Source: Bromus sterilis
Taxonomy: Eukaryota; Streptophyta; Magnoliopsida; Poales; Poaceae
Length of the DNA stretch: 64,000 nt
Direction: 5' to 3'
Assembly (NCBI GenBank): GCA_950022295.1
Contig: OX465600.1
Coordinates: forward strand, 203,327,782 to 203,391,781
The notes beneath the pieces were generated by a model, which saw only the letters and a program-made list of their open reading frames with translations, had not been told where the DNA came from and did not search any database. Of this stretch, positions 1-12,400 are shown in pieces (the stretch's first letter is position 1; each line of letters begins with the position of its first letter). A program made the position numbers and the translations under genes.

Positions 1-2327
1 CTTCCATGATCATATCCGGTCCAAAGAATTGTCTTTCACCAGTTTCTGACCAGTTAAGGGGTGTTCGACATCGTCGTCCATAAAGGAGGTCAAAAGGAGC
101 CATGTTCAGACTAGATTGGAAACTATTGTTATAAGCAAATTCGGCAAATGGAAGAGACTTCTCCCAATTCTTTCCGAATGAGATAACACAAGCTCTGAGC
201 ATGTCTTCAAGAATTTGGTTAACCCTTTCGACTTGACCGCTAGACTGAGGATGGAAAGCTGTACTAAAGGAGAGATGAGTTCCCATAGCATTCTGAAAGC
301 TTCCCCAAAATCTAGAGGTGAAAAGGCTACCACGATCAGAATTGATTTCCAAAGGAACACCATGAAGAGATACAATTCTAGAGACGTACAAGTCCGCCAA
401 CTGACTAGCAGTTATAGACTCGCGAACGGGAAGGAAGTGAGCAACTTTGGAAAGTCTATCCACCACAACGAAGATGGCATCATTTCCTTTCTGGGTTTTT
501 GGAAAGCCAGTGATGAAGTCCATACCGACTTTTTCCCATTTCCACTCAGGGACAGGCAATGGTTGAAGAGTGCCAGCGGGTCTTTGGTGTTCGGCCTTAA
601 TGCGACGACAAACATCACATTCGGCAATGAACTTATCAATTTCTCTCTTCATCCTAGTCCACCAAAATCTCTGGCGTAGGTCTCGGTACATCTTTGTGCT
701 ACCACAATGAATCGAAAGGGGTGTATCATGAGCCTCTTTGAGGATTATCCTCCTAAGATTGTGTTTTCGTGGTACAACCAATCGAGTGCCAAAGAAATCG
801 ACACCTTGATTATTTATGGAGAAACATTTAGCAACTCCGCTAGCAATGTTCTTCTTGATCTCTCGAATACCACTATCACGTTTCTGGGCGGCTGTAATTT
901 TATCCTCAAGGGTTGGTTTCGCCACCAAGGTAGAAAGATAGCCATGAGAAACAATCTCGAGATTGAGCTTTCGAAATTCCTCATGAAGAAGTGGTTGATA
1001 CTGTTGTAACATGAGGTTTTTACAATACGACTTACGACTTAGTGCATCAGCCATGACATTGGCATTGCCTGGGGTGTAAGAAATTCCTAAGTCATAATCT
1101 TTTATCAACTCTATCCAGCGTCTTTGCCTGAGATTAAGATCTGGCTGGGTGAATATGTATTTGAGGCTTTGGTGGTCGGAAAAGATCTCACGAGAATTAC
1201 CAAGGAGGTAATGTGGCCAAGTTGTCAGGGCATGAACTACGACAACGAGTTTAAGATCATGGGTAGGATAGTTCTCCTCATGTGGACGCAACTGGCGTGA
1301 AGCATAAGCTACCACATGTCTATCTTGCATAAGTATGCATCCTAACCCTTGCCGTGAGGCGTCACAAAAGATCTCGAAATCCTTTTTGGTGTCTGGAGGC
1401 GCAAGTACGGGTGCAGAAGTCAATCTTCTTTTTAGCTCTTGAAAGATTTCTCGCACTTGGGATTCCATTGGAATTTCTTATCTTTCTTGAGGAGTTCAGT
1501 TAGAGGCTTTGCAACTTTAGAAAAGTTCTCGACGAAGCGGCGACAATAGCTTGCTAAGCCAAGAAACTCCTAACTTGCTTAACCGATTCAGGTGGAGTCC
1601 AGTCAAGGATGGACTGAACTCTCTCGGGATTCACAGCAATGCATTTTGCAGAAATCATGTGGCCTAAGTAGGTCACTTCTGGTAACCAAAATTCACACTT
1701 GGAGAATTTAGCATACAGGCGATGCTCTCTAAGTTTCATCAATACCAGCCTTAGATGTTTGGCATGTTCTTCTTCGTTCTTCGAGTAGATGAGAATGTCA
1801 TCGAGATAAACCACAACAAATTTATCTAAGTACTCCATGAAGATCGAATTCATCATGCGCGAGAAAGTGGCGGGGGCATTGGTTAAACCAAAGGACATGA
1901 CGGTGTACTCGTAAAGACCATAACGAGTAGTGAAAGCCGTTTTGGGAATGTCCTCGTTTCGGATTTTGATTTGATTATAACTTAATCTCAAAACCATCTT
2001 GGAGAAGACAGAGGATCCAGCAAGGGTATCATAAAGATCATTGATCCTAGGCAATGGGTACTTGTTCTTTATCGTCGCTAGATTTAGCGGGCGATAGTCT
2101 ACGCACATTCTTTCTGTTCCATCTTTCTTCGTTACGAACATAACGGGGCAGCCCCATGGCGATGAGCTAGGGCGGATGAAGCCTTTTGCCAACAAAGCAT
2201 CAAGTTGGGTTTTTAGCTCAGCTAACTCATGTGGGGCCATTCTATATGGGCGTCTGGAAATTGGGGCTGTGCCGGGTATCAGATCCAATATGAATTCTAC
2301 ACATCTGTCAGGAGACTAGGTTTAAGG
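1..2327 (-). pseudogene. Ty3/gypsy chromovirus (Tekay/Del-like) pol: RT, RNase H, integrase (partial, broken)
   Basis: This is the pol region of a gypsy LTR retrotransposon, read right to left and cut by the left edge. RT begins near 2318 and includes the catalytic box YLDDILIYS. RNase H follows (FCDAS near 1350; TPGNANVMADALSRK near 1060). A zinc-finger-type segment (CDVC near 620) leads into the integrase core, where GMDF, NSDRG and a QVERVN glutamate supply the expected D, D and E. Reading one frame by eye, I see no stop from about 1440 to the edge. RT is damaged: the motif A aspartate, normally in a K-[IV]-D-L context, reads K-M-V-L near 1995. Two single-base deletions, near 1556 and 1441, shift the frame. 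RT starts directly in the protease-RT linker, and no gag or protease lies upstream. Domain order RT-RH-INT is the gypsy order. The lineage is inferred from sequence style and the primer-binding site. Confidence 0.9.
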
Positions 2328-2967
2328 AGTTGGATCTCTGGATAGTTTTCCTAGAGGATGACCACGACTTTCTAGGTGCTACAACAGATATGTCAGAGTA
2401 GCAAAGTACCCCAACATGATGGTTAGTGTGGTTCTTCTGGCTAGAAGACATCTAAAATAGGGGAAGAACTGCAAATGCATGAATATAGGTTTCTAGAAGA
2501 AAATCTACAACAAACTCTATGGAACTGTCGGGAATGCCTCCTAACAAATCTTCTACAAAGACAACCAAAATGGAGAGAAGGATTTTGCAAATGCATCAGA
2601 TTATGAAGAAACCTGGGATGACTCAGACAACATAACGGCTGTAAGTGTAAGAGAAATGGAAATCCTCACAACATAACAACAACACTTACATAGGAAGTTT
2701 CAAAATAGGAAGCACAACGACTCTAGACAACCAAACACAACTTTCCTACGGCTACAAGGAAGCAAACAACGAGATGTTCTAGTAAGACATAGATGAGCCT
2801 AGTCCTATCTTCCCGTAGAAGAGATGAGGGTGACTCAGAACTCAGATCGATGAGGGTAAGGAGAAAAAGAATCCTTACGTTGTTCCCTTATACCAAGAGT
2901 AACTAAATAACTATAGAATGCTAGACTCGACTTCGACCAAGGGTTTGATAATCCTACAGACAGTCCT
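2328..2967 (-). mobile_element. 5' leader of the chromovirus, joined to RT by loss of gag and protease
   Basis: The stretch lies between the primer-binding site and the RT start on the minus strand. It has no long open frame. In complete relatives this place holds a leader followed by roughly 1-1.5 kb of gag and protease. Here only about 640 bases remain, so an internal deletion ending near 2320 is inferred. I found no zinc knuckle or protease D-[ST]-G motif. Confidence 0.65.
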
Positions 2968-2979
2968 GCTCTGATACCA
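2968..2979 (-). other. Primer-binding site, initiator-tRNA-Met type
   Basis: On the minus strand the bases read TGGTATCAGAGC, the classic 12-base complement of the 3' end of plant initiator Met-tRNA. It sits four bases after the LTR end (…CCGACA) and marks the start of the internal region of the minus-strand chromovirus. Confidence 0.93.
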
Positions 2980-2983
2980 AGTC

Positions 2984-3285
2984 TGTCGGGACCCGGAATA
3001 TGCGTATGTAATTCCAGTCGCGATGCAATCACATGGAGAGCCGAGAGCCGTACCCACTTGTCTAAGCTGACAAGGCCAAGCACAGAACACTCTCGGAAAG
3101 CATCCAACGTGAGGGGCATCCCATCCAGGCAGGATGATCAACTGAGATGGTTCCTCATCGTCCGCTCACAAGTCTAAATGCTTATGGGTGGTGAATCCCA
3201 TACTCATAGACAAGTCGCCTCAACCATGCTATCGATTGAATCCTAACTCTTACATAGACTTACTCCAGCCCGATCACTTAATCGG
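2984..3285 (-). mobile_element. 3' end of the chromovirus 5' LTR
   Basis: The segment ends in CA on the minus strand (TG at 2984 on the plus strand), next to the primer-binding site, so it is the terminal part of the 5' LTR. At 3286 it is interrupted by sequence starting TGTCACAACC, the start of an LTR of the opposite orientation. The bases just before the break are ATCGG (3281-3285), a possible target-site duplication whose partner I could not find. I infer that the LTR resumes near 4042. Confidence 0.75.
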
Positions 3286-4041
3286 TGTCACAACCCCAAG
3301 TTAGGTATGTGCTAGGATTAGCAAGTCACTTTGCATCATGTTAAAAATTTCAAAAGAAATCATTTGAAATCAAATGCAAACTCAAATGGGAGAAGGAACA
3401 CCCCCCAGATGAATTAATTCAAAAGGCCAGCAATAAATCTTCTCCAAAAATTCATGTTTGATTTTTGAAAAGTCTTATAAATGAGTGTGATCACATATCA
3501 AGTGATGTGGGACCAACCCCATGCTCATGGATTTTTCAAATATTCAAATAGGACCTTGGATTAATTCAAAAACCTCTATTTGATTTAAGATTCAAATAAT
3601 TTGAATTTTAAAAAGGTGCGAAACTTTGCAAATGGCTAGTATATTTTATTATAGGGTCATATAAAAAGTTTTAGCATTTAAAAAAATGGTTTGCTATTTT
3701 ATTTAGCAAAACCAAAACAAAGACAGAAAAGAAATGAGAAAAGAAAAACAGAAAGAGAGAGAAAAGCTTACTTGACGCCTAGGCGAAGCCAGCCCATCTG
3801 GCCCAGCCGGCCCAAAGGGGCAAGGGGGTCTTCTTCCCCACCCCGCGCCTCCAAGCTGCTCGGTGGAATGCCACCGAGCTAGCTGAGCACGCCGCCGCTC
3901 TCCCAGCCGCCACCTGCCCCTGTGGAGCCTCCTAGACGCGCCTCACAGCTCCTGGAGACGCCACACATCCATTCCCCCCCTCTAGAGCCTCTCCCTCTCA
4001 CTCCCGCGATGAACTCGACGACGACCCGAGCGCCACCGTCG
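3286..4041 (+). mobile_element. Partial plus-strand copy of a chromovirus LTR start (family X)
   Basis: Starts TGTCACAACCCCAAG and stays alignable by eye with the LTR starting at 57570 (shared GTATGTGCTAGG, ATTTGAATTTTAAAA and GCCCATCTGGCCCAGC-like segments). It also matches, inverted, the sequence at about 6400-6774. Only the first ~750 bases are present. The right break is fuzzy and coincides with an 18-base direct repeat (ATGTCTCCAACCAATTAC, twice in a row from 4044). The GC-rich 3780-4041 part holds open frames that are leader sequence, not a gene. Confidence 0.65.
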
Positions 4042-6774
4042 CCATGTCTCCAACCAATTACATGTCTCCAACCAATTACACCACTATGTTGCCTTCCTCG
4101 ACTTCCCCACGAGAAAGCACGCCATAGCACTCACGCTTATCTTGGCAAGTTTTATAACTATCCAGTTCAAGTTGTCTAATAATCGAGCACAGCTCTCCAA
4201 GTAGTCCCTTACCGCGGACGCGGCTATTCGAATAGTTTATTAACCCTGCAGGGGTGTATTTCTACACACATGAAACGATCAGTTACCGCCAGGATATCGT
4301 CACCCTTCAAGCGGGTGTCAGCGAGGATAATTTCCACAACTTTTACCTCGCAGCCAACTCAAATAGAATGGAGACGGCTATCTGGGCTGGAATCCACATC
4401 GTGAACCCGGCCGGTTTACCGATGTGGTCCCAGAAGATGTGTGTTGGGTCCCAAGCCGGTCAGAATAGCCGTTCTTCCACTTCGCAGACCGTGCCACAGA
4501 CCTACCAGAACTCCGAACTAATGCGACTCATTGAACTGAGAAGGGGTGAGTTAGTAGGTTGAGCGGGGGTCCATGTGCCCAAAATGTGGTAGTACTCTTC
4601 GTCTTGGATCACCACACAAGAACTCGGGCTTAAGGCGGTGTTCAACGGGACAAACCACTGTGTACTCCTACACAACCTCTCATCGTTCACCTTGTATTAG
4701 GGTAGATTCACCAACACGTTATCATCAGCACCATTATGTTCAAACCATCCCGACTCACAAACAAAGTAACCTCATGTATCACTGAGCAGCAATAAGCAGT
4801 AACAGTTGCAGGGGCCACATGCTCATCATTCAACTCCTATATCTGCTAGGATTGTGGTTTGCTTAATACGGTGACAAAATGATAGGTCATGCATCGGAAT
4901 GGGTTCAACTATGCGAAAGAACATGTCTCGGTGATCTCCTAAACATGCATAAGCGAGACTGAGAGGGAAGTGGGATTTTATAGACATGATCAATGGGGTT
5001 TTCTTTCCTTGTTGACGAGGGTTTGGTACGGTGTCTTCAACGAAGGGGGTGGCCTCCGGTTCCGGTTCCACTTCTATCGAGCAAACAAAGTGATCAACAT
5101 AAGGTACAATGCACAAGCACATGATCAATTGTATAAGGTGATGTTCATGGTACTGATGTGTTGAGCATTCCATTTAAAAGTAGTATATTGCATTTGAAAT
5201 GCAAATTCGAACTCCATTTGATTTATCGATGAATTTCAAATGCATTTGGAAACCATGAATGTTCATTTGAAAAGTTGGAGCATGAAGTGATGTGGTAAAG
5301 GTGAAGTAAAGTCTCTGATGTGTGGATGAAAACATTTAAAAAGAAGTGTGTTGCAAAGTCATTTGAAAAATCACTCCAAATTTGAATTTGAAAAGGATCC
5401 ATATGCACATATGCCACTGTTCCCCCATTTTAAAATGGTCAAACCTGAAAACAAAGTGCATATTCAGAATCCTTGTATTTTTATGATAATTTTAGACATA
5501 TTATTTGTCCAATTTGGAGTTAATATGAATTTTCTATGATTTTCCAAAGTTTATAATCTTTTCTGCCTTTTTCTGAATTAAATAAATTGATTTAACCAAT
5601 TATGGCATCATGCTGACGGAGGGCTGACGTGGGGGGGGGGGTGCTGACAGGTGAGGTCACCATGTCAGTGGCTAGGGGGGTTAATCCCCTCTGTTTAAAT
5701 TAACTCGGGGTTAGCCTAGGGGGGATTAGGAGGGGGATTACCTCGGGGTTTAGGCCTAACAGGCCGGCGGCTTGACGCCGGAGGCTCTGGACGCGGTGGC
5801 GCTGTGTGGGAAACACGTTCTCGGGCACCAATCGCTGCGCCTAGGGCACCAGAAGATGGCCCGTGACGAGCCGCATCGCCTGCGCTACTCGGGCGTCGTC
5901 GGGGAGGCTCCAGGCGACGTCGGCTTCAACCATGGCGGCGGCCGGAGCTTCGGCTTTGAGCAACTTTTGCAATTCGGCCACGGGATGAAGCGAACTTGCA
6001 CGCGTTGGGTGGCTAGCGTCTCCAGGAGTACCGCGGACAAGCTGGGGAGGAAGGAGATGCTCTGGAGCGCGCGCTTGGCTGTCCACGGCGGCGACGGAGC
6101 ACGGCTCCCATGGAGAATCGAGGTAGGGGGCGAATGGGAAGGGGGAAACAGGGGGATTTGAAGCGTAATCTCACCCTGGTTGCAACGGACGGGGCGGCGG
6201 GGTCGGGGATGCTTTAACGGCGACGTAATCGACGATCTCGTGCGGCGGCCGTCGACGGAGACGATGAAAGTGGGCGGCGGCTACATGGTTCTCGGGCTCG
6301 ATTCCTTCTGCACAGCGATGTAGTCGATGTCGGGGAGCTCGGCGTACAGCTTCCTTCGGCTTGCGGAGCTCACTGGCCGCGTGGGCTCGGAGCCATGGCG
6401 ACGGCGGCGCTCGGTTGTCGACGGGTTTCGCAGAGGGAGAGGACGGGGTGAGCTGGGGGAGGGGAAGTGGCTCGGGAGGCTTCCAGACGTCCACGACAGC
6501 GCAATAGGGAAGAGGGGGAAGCATGAGGTGGCCAGGGCTCGTCGGCGGCGTCGGTGGAGTGCTGCATGCATTCCACCGAGCAGCTTGTGGGAGCGGGGAG
6601 GAAGACGCCAAGGAGGGAGGTGGGCTGGGCCTGCTGCTGGGCTTCTGGGCGATGAGTTCGGCCACTTCGGCCAGGTAAGCCCTTTTCCTTTTCTTTTCTG
6701 TTTTCTTTTCTAAAAATTTTTGTGCCTTGCTAAATAAAATAGCTAGGCATTTTATTAAATGCCCCAAATTTTAT
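4042..6774 (-). mobile_element. Main part of a minus-strand chromovirus LTR (family X), 5' end missing
   Basis: Read on the minus strand, this matches the LTR at 57570-62316 in order: a T/A-rich start, a pyrimidine/purine tract, a GC-rich leader (6700-5770), the ATTATGG…TGACG…TGACG segment near 5600 (also at 61720 in inverse) and the AT-rich stretch near 5250. It ends abruptly at about 6774 where Athila LTR sequence begins. It is probably the rest of the same LTR as 2984-3285, giving an LTR of more than 3 kb, a length typical of Tekay-like elements. Open frames in the GC-rich part (5772-6161, 6171-6767) have no recognisable domain. Confidence 0.7.
4212..4253 (-). promoter_or_regulatory. Triple-palindrome block, copy A (in family X LTR)
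   Basis: Three palindromes in a row: CCGCGGACGCGG (4212-4223), CTATTCGAATAG directly abutting (4224-4235), then CCCTGCAGGG (4244-4253). The same arrangement recurs in five other LTRs in this window. Here the first stem has a C-G pair where the others have T-A, so the pairing is kept. Confidence 0.75.
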
Positions 6775-7534
6775 ATCATATTTGGACTAACCTATTAACT
6801 CAGCGCACCCCAGTGCCAGTTCCTGTTTTCTGCTGTTTTTGTATTTCAGGTTTTCCGATTACTTAAAGTGCCAGAAAAATTCCGGGAAAAATATAGGAAA
6901 AATCAATGTACAGGAAGCTTCGGGAAGAGCCAAAGTGGGGCCAGAAGGGAGCTAGGGATGGCCTAGGCGGCCACCTAGCACGGCCACCCCCTACGCTCCG
7001 CCAGGGGGGCTTTGGGGGCCCCTGGTCCACCTCTGGCTGCCCCCTTCGCCTATATATCTCTCTCGTCCTGAAACCCTCGAAGAAAGAACCCTTTTTCGCG
7101 ATCTCTCCTCTGTTCCTCCGCCGCAGCGCTTCCAATATCGGGAGCACTAGGATCCCTCTTCCGGGCACCCTGCTGGAGGGAGGAACCACCTCCGGGAGCT
7201 TCTCCACCACCATGGATGCTTCCCGGATCAATCGTGAGTAGTCCACCTTGGACCATGGGTCCATGGTCAGTAGCTATGTGAAGTTCTCCTCCCCTATTTG
7301 TTCTTCATGGTTTAGACCTCTTGAGCTGCCCTACATGATCGAGGCATGTGACGCCCCCAAAATCAGAACGTGTACAGTAATCATACACGCAAGGTACACG
7401 ATCGACATCAGGGACTCACGGTGAGATATCACAACACAACTCTACAAATAAAATAATACAAGTTGTTTAATACAAGCCAGGGGCCACGAGGGCTCGAATA
7501 CAATAGCTCGAGAGCACAAAGTCAGCGGAAGCAA
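6295..7534. repeat. 1241-bp tandem duplication, copy 1
   Basis: The sequence from GGCTCG at 6295 to GCAA at 7534 is repeated from 7536 to 8775, offset by 1241. Translated stretches of the two copies are identical over their full length, so the event is recent. The unit spans family X LTR, part of the Athila LTR and the first 188 bases of solo LTR 1, so it arose after that LTR inserted. One unexplained base (C, 7535) lies at the junction and I see no microhomology. Confidence 0.95.
6775..7346 (+). mobile_element. Athila-like element A1, 5' LTR, left portion
   Basis: From ATCATATTTGGAC onward this matches the inside of the LTR at 25960-27605, including the CTATATAT promoter-like box near 7050. 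The first ~95 bases of the LTR are missing because the left side is family X sequence. At 7347 the LTR is interrupted by a solo LTR with target duplication AGGCA (7342-7346); it resumes at 21118. The portion occurs again at 8016-8587 because of the tandem duplication. Confidence 0.88.
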
Positions 7535-7535
7535 C

Positions 7536-8775
7536 GGCTCGATTCCTTCTGCACAGCGATGTAGTCGATGTCGGGGAGCTCGGCGTACAGCTTCCTTCGG
7601 CTTGCGGAGCTCACTGGCCGCGTGGGCTCGGAGCCATGGCGACGGCGGCGCTCGGTTGTCGACGGGTTTCGCAGAGGGAGAGGACGGGGTGAGCTGGGGG
7701 AGGGGAAGTGGCTCGGGAGGCTTCCAGACGTCCACGACAGCGCAATAGGGAAGAGGGGGAAGCATGAGGTGGCCAGGGCTCGTCGGCGGCGTCGGTGGAG
7801 TGCTGCATGCATTCCACCGAGCAGCTTGTGGGAGCGGGGAGGAAGACGCCAAGGAGGGAGGTGGGCTGGGCCTGCTGCTGGGCTTCTGGGCGATGAGTTC
7901 GGCCACTTCGGCCAGGTAAGCCCTTTTCCTTTTCTTTTCTGTTTTCTTTTCTAAAAATTTTTGTGCCTTGCTAAATAAAATAGCTAGGCATTTTATTAAA
8001 TGCCCCAAATTTTATATCATATTTGGACTAACCTATTAACTCAGCGCACCCCAGTGCCAGTTCCTGTTTTCTGCTGTTTTTGTATTTCAGGTTTTCCGAT
8101 TACTTAAAGTGCCAGAAAAATTCCGGGAAAAATATAGGAAAAATCAATGTACAGGAAGCTTCGGGAAGAGCCAAAGTGGGGCCAGAAGGGAGCTAGGGAT
8201 GGCCTAGGCGGCCACCTAGCACGGCCACCCCCTACGCTCCGCCAGGGGGGCTTTGGGGGCCCCTGGTCCACCTCTGGCTGCCCCCTTCGCCTATATATCT
8301 CTCTCGTCCTGAAACCCTCGAAGAAAGAACCCTTTTTCGCGATCTCTCCTCTGTTCCTCCGCCGCAGCGCTTCCAATATCGGGAGCACTAGGATCCCTCT
8401 TCCGGGCACCCTGCTGGAGGGAGGAACCACCTCCGGGAGCTTCTCCACCACCATGGATGCTTCCCGGATCAATCGTGAGTAGTCCACCTTGGACCATGGG
8501 TCCATGGTCAGTAGCTATGTGAAGTTCTCCTCCCCTATTTGTTCTTCATGGTTTAGACCTCTTGAGCTGCCCTACATGATCGAGGCATGTGACGCCCCCA
8601 AAATCAGAACGTGTACAGTAATCATACACGCAAGGTACACGATCGACATCAGGGACTCACGGTGAGATATCACAACACAACTCTACAAATAAAATAATAC
8701 AAGTTGTTTAATACAAGCCAGGGGCCACGAGGGCTCGAATACAATAGCTCGAGAGCACAAAGTCAGCGGAAGCAA
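7536..8775. repeat. 1241-bp tandem duplication, copy 2
   Basis: Second copy of the unit beginning at 6295. After GCAA at 8775 the sequence continues into unique solo LTR 1 (AAGTATCTGAG), which identifies this copy as the one attached to the rest of that element. Confidence 0.95.
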
Positions 8776-9426
8776 AAGTATCTGAGTACAGACACAAGGA
8801 TACAAGTTTGCCTTAAGAAGGCTAGCACAAATATAAAAAACGATCAAAAAGGCGAGGCCTCCTGCCTAGGAACCTCCAAACTACTCCTGGTCAAAGGGGA
8901 ACTCGACGTCATAGACGGCATCGGGGATCTTCACGTTGCGGTGGTCGACATCGGGGAACTCCTGCTCCTGGACTCCAAGGCTTCAACGTCGACTGCAGCG
9001 GCCGATCAGGCAAAACAATAAAAGGATAAAATAAAGCAGGTGAGTATCTAGCATACCCGCGAGTCTTACGTCCGCTACTAAGAAAATATGCATTGTATCA
9101 AATGGAAAGGGGAGGCTATATATGGTGGACTGCAAGATAGAAATCAGAATAAGGGTAAGAAGCTAGGCCTATCGAAGACTAGCATCTTCCGACGAGTCTT
9201 GCAGCATGAGGTAAGAATCAGCCAACAGTTAATATAACAGTAATGAAAGTAACAATGCACTAGAAGTTGCTGCAGCATTGTATAATAATAAGTTTTAATC
9301 ATAATTAACAATGCGCCCAAGTTCACCTCCTCGAAATCCCAGCGAGGAAGAATACCCGGAACCATACAGTTTATTAATAATAGTTTCTAGTGGTAAGATC
9401 CAGCTTCAGCATAAAGCGTCCTATTA

Positions 9427-9469
9427 CCGTGGAAACGGCTATTCAAATAGATCAATCTTCCCTGCAGGG
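9427..9469 (-). promoter_or_regulatory. Triple-palindrome block, copy B (in solo LTR 1)
   Basis: CCGTGGAAACGG (9427-9438), CTATTCAAATAG abutting (9439-9450) and CCCTGCAGGG (9460-9469). The first two differ from the consensus in their central bases only, so the outer pairs remain. Distance to the LTR terminus at 8588 is about 840 bases. Confidence 0.75.
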
Positions 9470-12400
9470 GTGCACTAGTGTGACACTACACGCTCGGATC
9501 TCCAGGGTGGCGTACACCTGGTTAGGGAGCACCCCACCGAGGCTATCCGACACAACGCAGTCCATCCTACGACTCATCAGAGAGGTCCCCGCCGGTCTAC
9601 AGCCCTAAGGGCAAGGGGGTCATGGGCCTATCACCCCTCGCTCTCCGGGTCGTTGCGAGGAGGGTGAATTCCAACGCCGCAGCGCGATCCGTCCCTGCCG
9701 CAATGCTGAACTGGATGTCTTTCAGAGCTTTTGAACGAGGCTACATTGCGGAGGTGCCCAAATGCGTAATCCCACGTATAGGTAGTGCGTACAAGCCTAA
9801 AGGATACTCAAGTCATCCGCCGAACCCGTTAAGCATTTTATTAATTTTCTGTCGAGACAACCGTTATCGTTGCCCCTAATTGAATGAGTCGCGGACAACG
9901 ACAGCAGTCAGGACCACCAGTAACGTCGGTGCCTGCCCTGACGTCCCACCAACTCGTGCGGTTACCAACAAGGTGAACCGTCTCCTTACCTTGTCTCGCG
10001 TTTGCTCCGAAGAGCTCGACTTTCGTACAACATGATACCTTTCGGCCACGAACAGTACCAGGCCTGCCGCATACCGGTGGAATACACTTGACCAGTCGTT
10101 CCGCTAAGATACCCTGCGCGGGCACCGTTGGGTCACCCGACTCCTTACCTGTAAGGACACCAGTTGCTTCGAGTGTCTACCATCAAGTGAAACCAGGAGG
10201 AATCACCCTCGATGGTCCACTTGAAGAGGTTCGGCAGAGACATCAGCGGAATGAACTAAAGAGGAATATTCTCGTATCACCCTGGTGGTGCCGAGACACC
10301 AGCGGAATGAACTAAAGAAGAATACCCTCGTATCATCCCAGTGATGCTACGCTACTGAGCCGACGAGAGTGAAATACGAGTCCGTCCACTCGTAAGTCAA
10401 ACTCGAAGCGACTCGGCAGAGTCTCGCCGTTGTAGGTTCCCTACGGTGTCTGCATTGATCTGTACCTGTTGAAGTTATAATATATCGTTTCCACGATCAC
10501 TCCCAGAGTGATCACAGCCCGCTATCTAATCCTAGGTAACAATGCGCAGGGTTTACTGCTGAATATAATATATATATTTAAGGCAGCATAGGATAAAGGA
10601 AGGTACATCAAGGGGAGACAAAAACATGCTATGCAATTGAATAGGATTGTAACGTAGCAGCAGCAGCATATGCCTAGTGCAAGAAATGTACGGAAAGATA
10701 GGCGATATCTGGGGAAGGAAAATGGCTCTGCTTGCCTGGAAGCTCGGTAGTAGCGGTACGATCGTCGAAGAAGTAATCTTACTTGGCAACGGTGTTGTCG
10801 GCGGCAGCAACAGGGTCTACTGGAGAATAAAGGGGGGGGGAAACAGTAAATACACAACAATGATAGCAATACAAATGTATGACATAGAAGATACAAAGTA
10901 ACGGGGCTCTAACGCAGTGTTCGGTGATTTGCTCGGAGCGGGAATTTATCCGGGGCTGACTCATCGGTACCGATGGATTACATGATAGATGATCCGGAGG
11001 GGCAAGGTTCCAAGTATGCATTGTTAGAGACATCTGACAGACATGTGGATAATATATCCGTGTTAGCTGATCCAATCTGAACAACTTTCATGTTCAGAAC
11101 ATTTTCATCCGGACAGTTTTACCTGCTCCGGTCATCTGACAAACAGATGAACCGGAGGGGAAATGTTTCATGTTCGGTATGTCAGAGGGGAGTGGTGGGG
11201 GTATGGATAGCGTATATGTATTCACTATATTTTTCTGATCAATTTTCATGTATAAAATATTTTCATTTGACATAAGGAATAAAAGATATGATTTTCTAGA
11301 TTTTAAATCATTTATAAGCATTTCTGGATTTGTTTTAATAATAAAAGCAACATTATCCAAAGCAGGATGTTTCACCAGGTTAACTAACAGGTGGGAGCCT
11401 ACTGTCATCGACTGTAGCTAAATAAATTATTTATGTATTTAAACAGTAGAGGGGACCCATATGTCATAGGATATTTATTTAGCAGATTTATTTAATCTGA
11501 ATTCTAATTAATGGAACACGACCTATTTGCATTTTTCAGGAATTTAAGAACTTCTCTGTGAACCCAAATTGTTCTATTTGCACATATGGCCTCAGGCTTA
11601 ATTGTACTAGCTCATCAGAGATTTTTACGTATTTGTTATTTTCCTATGAATTAATCGGTGCATCCAATGATTTTGTTCCAATGAGATAAAATGGAGTACA
11701 TCCAGTGTACTTTCAAACCAAATAATTTGTATCCATGCTAAATTTTGTTTGCTACTTGTTTAGTACTGCCCAAAGTGGCACAAACCATAGCACTTAGTAG
11801 TTTTAGAGGCAATATCTTCAGTACTAACCAGCCGGCGACAACAGCAACAGAAGCAGCAGCCGCGGACGGGTAAGCGCGCTCGGCGCGGCCGGCGGCAGTG
11901 GCCGGAGCCAGACGGCGGCGCACACACACTGGACACACACAGCACACCACGTACACAAAACACACCACGACCATGGCCAAACCATCCATCCAGGTATGGC
12001 CAGCACGCAGCCAGCAACAACGCAGCAGCGGGGGCGCGGCCCGAGGTGACGCAGGCAAGGGCGCTTCCTGGGCGGCCAGAGGCGCGGTGGCAGGGGTACA
12101 TGAGCGGCATGGAGCAGCAGCAGTACCACACATCTACGCATATGCGAAACCTCCCGGGAGATCGATCCACAACATAAAAAGGCATGGATCGAAAGGGGAA
12201 ATTAGGGGAATCGGGGGAAAAGCTCACTGCGGGTTCAACGGCGCGCTCGGGGAGGAACGGGGTGGACCGGGGCGGAAGCTCTCGATGGCGAACTTCGGCG
12301 GCCGTGGCGGAGAGGTCCGGTGATGGCGGCGTCATTGCGCACCTTCGGATGAATAGATGCGCGGGGATGACCTACTCGACGACGAGGGAGATCCTGGACG

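Noticed and set aside
5772..6767. Overlapping GC-rich open frames, also copied at 7442-8008, as host genes
   Set aside because: They lie in the leader part of a chromovirus LTR, occur on both strands with no domain, and follow the tandem duplication. High GC without stops explains them.
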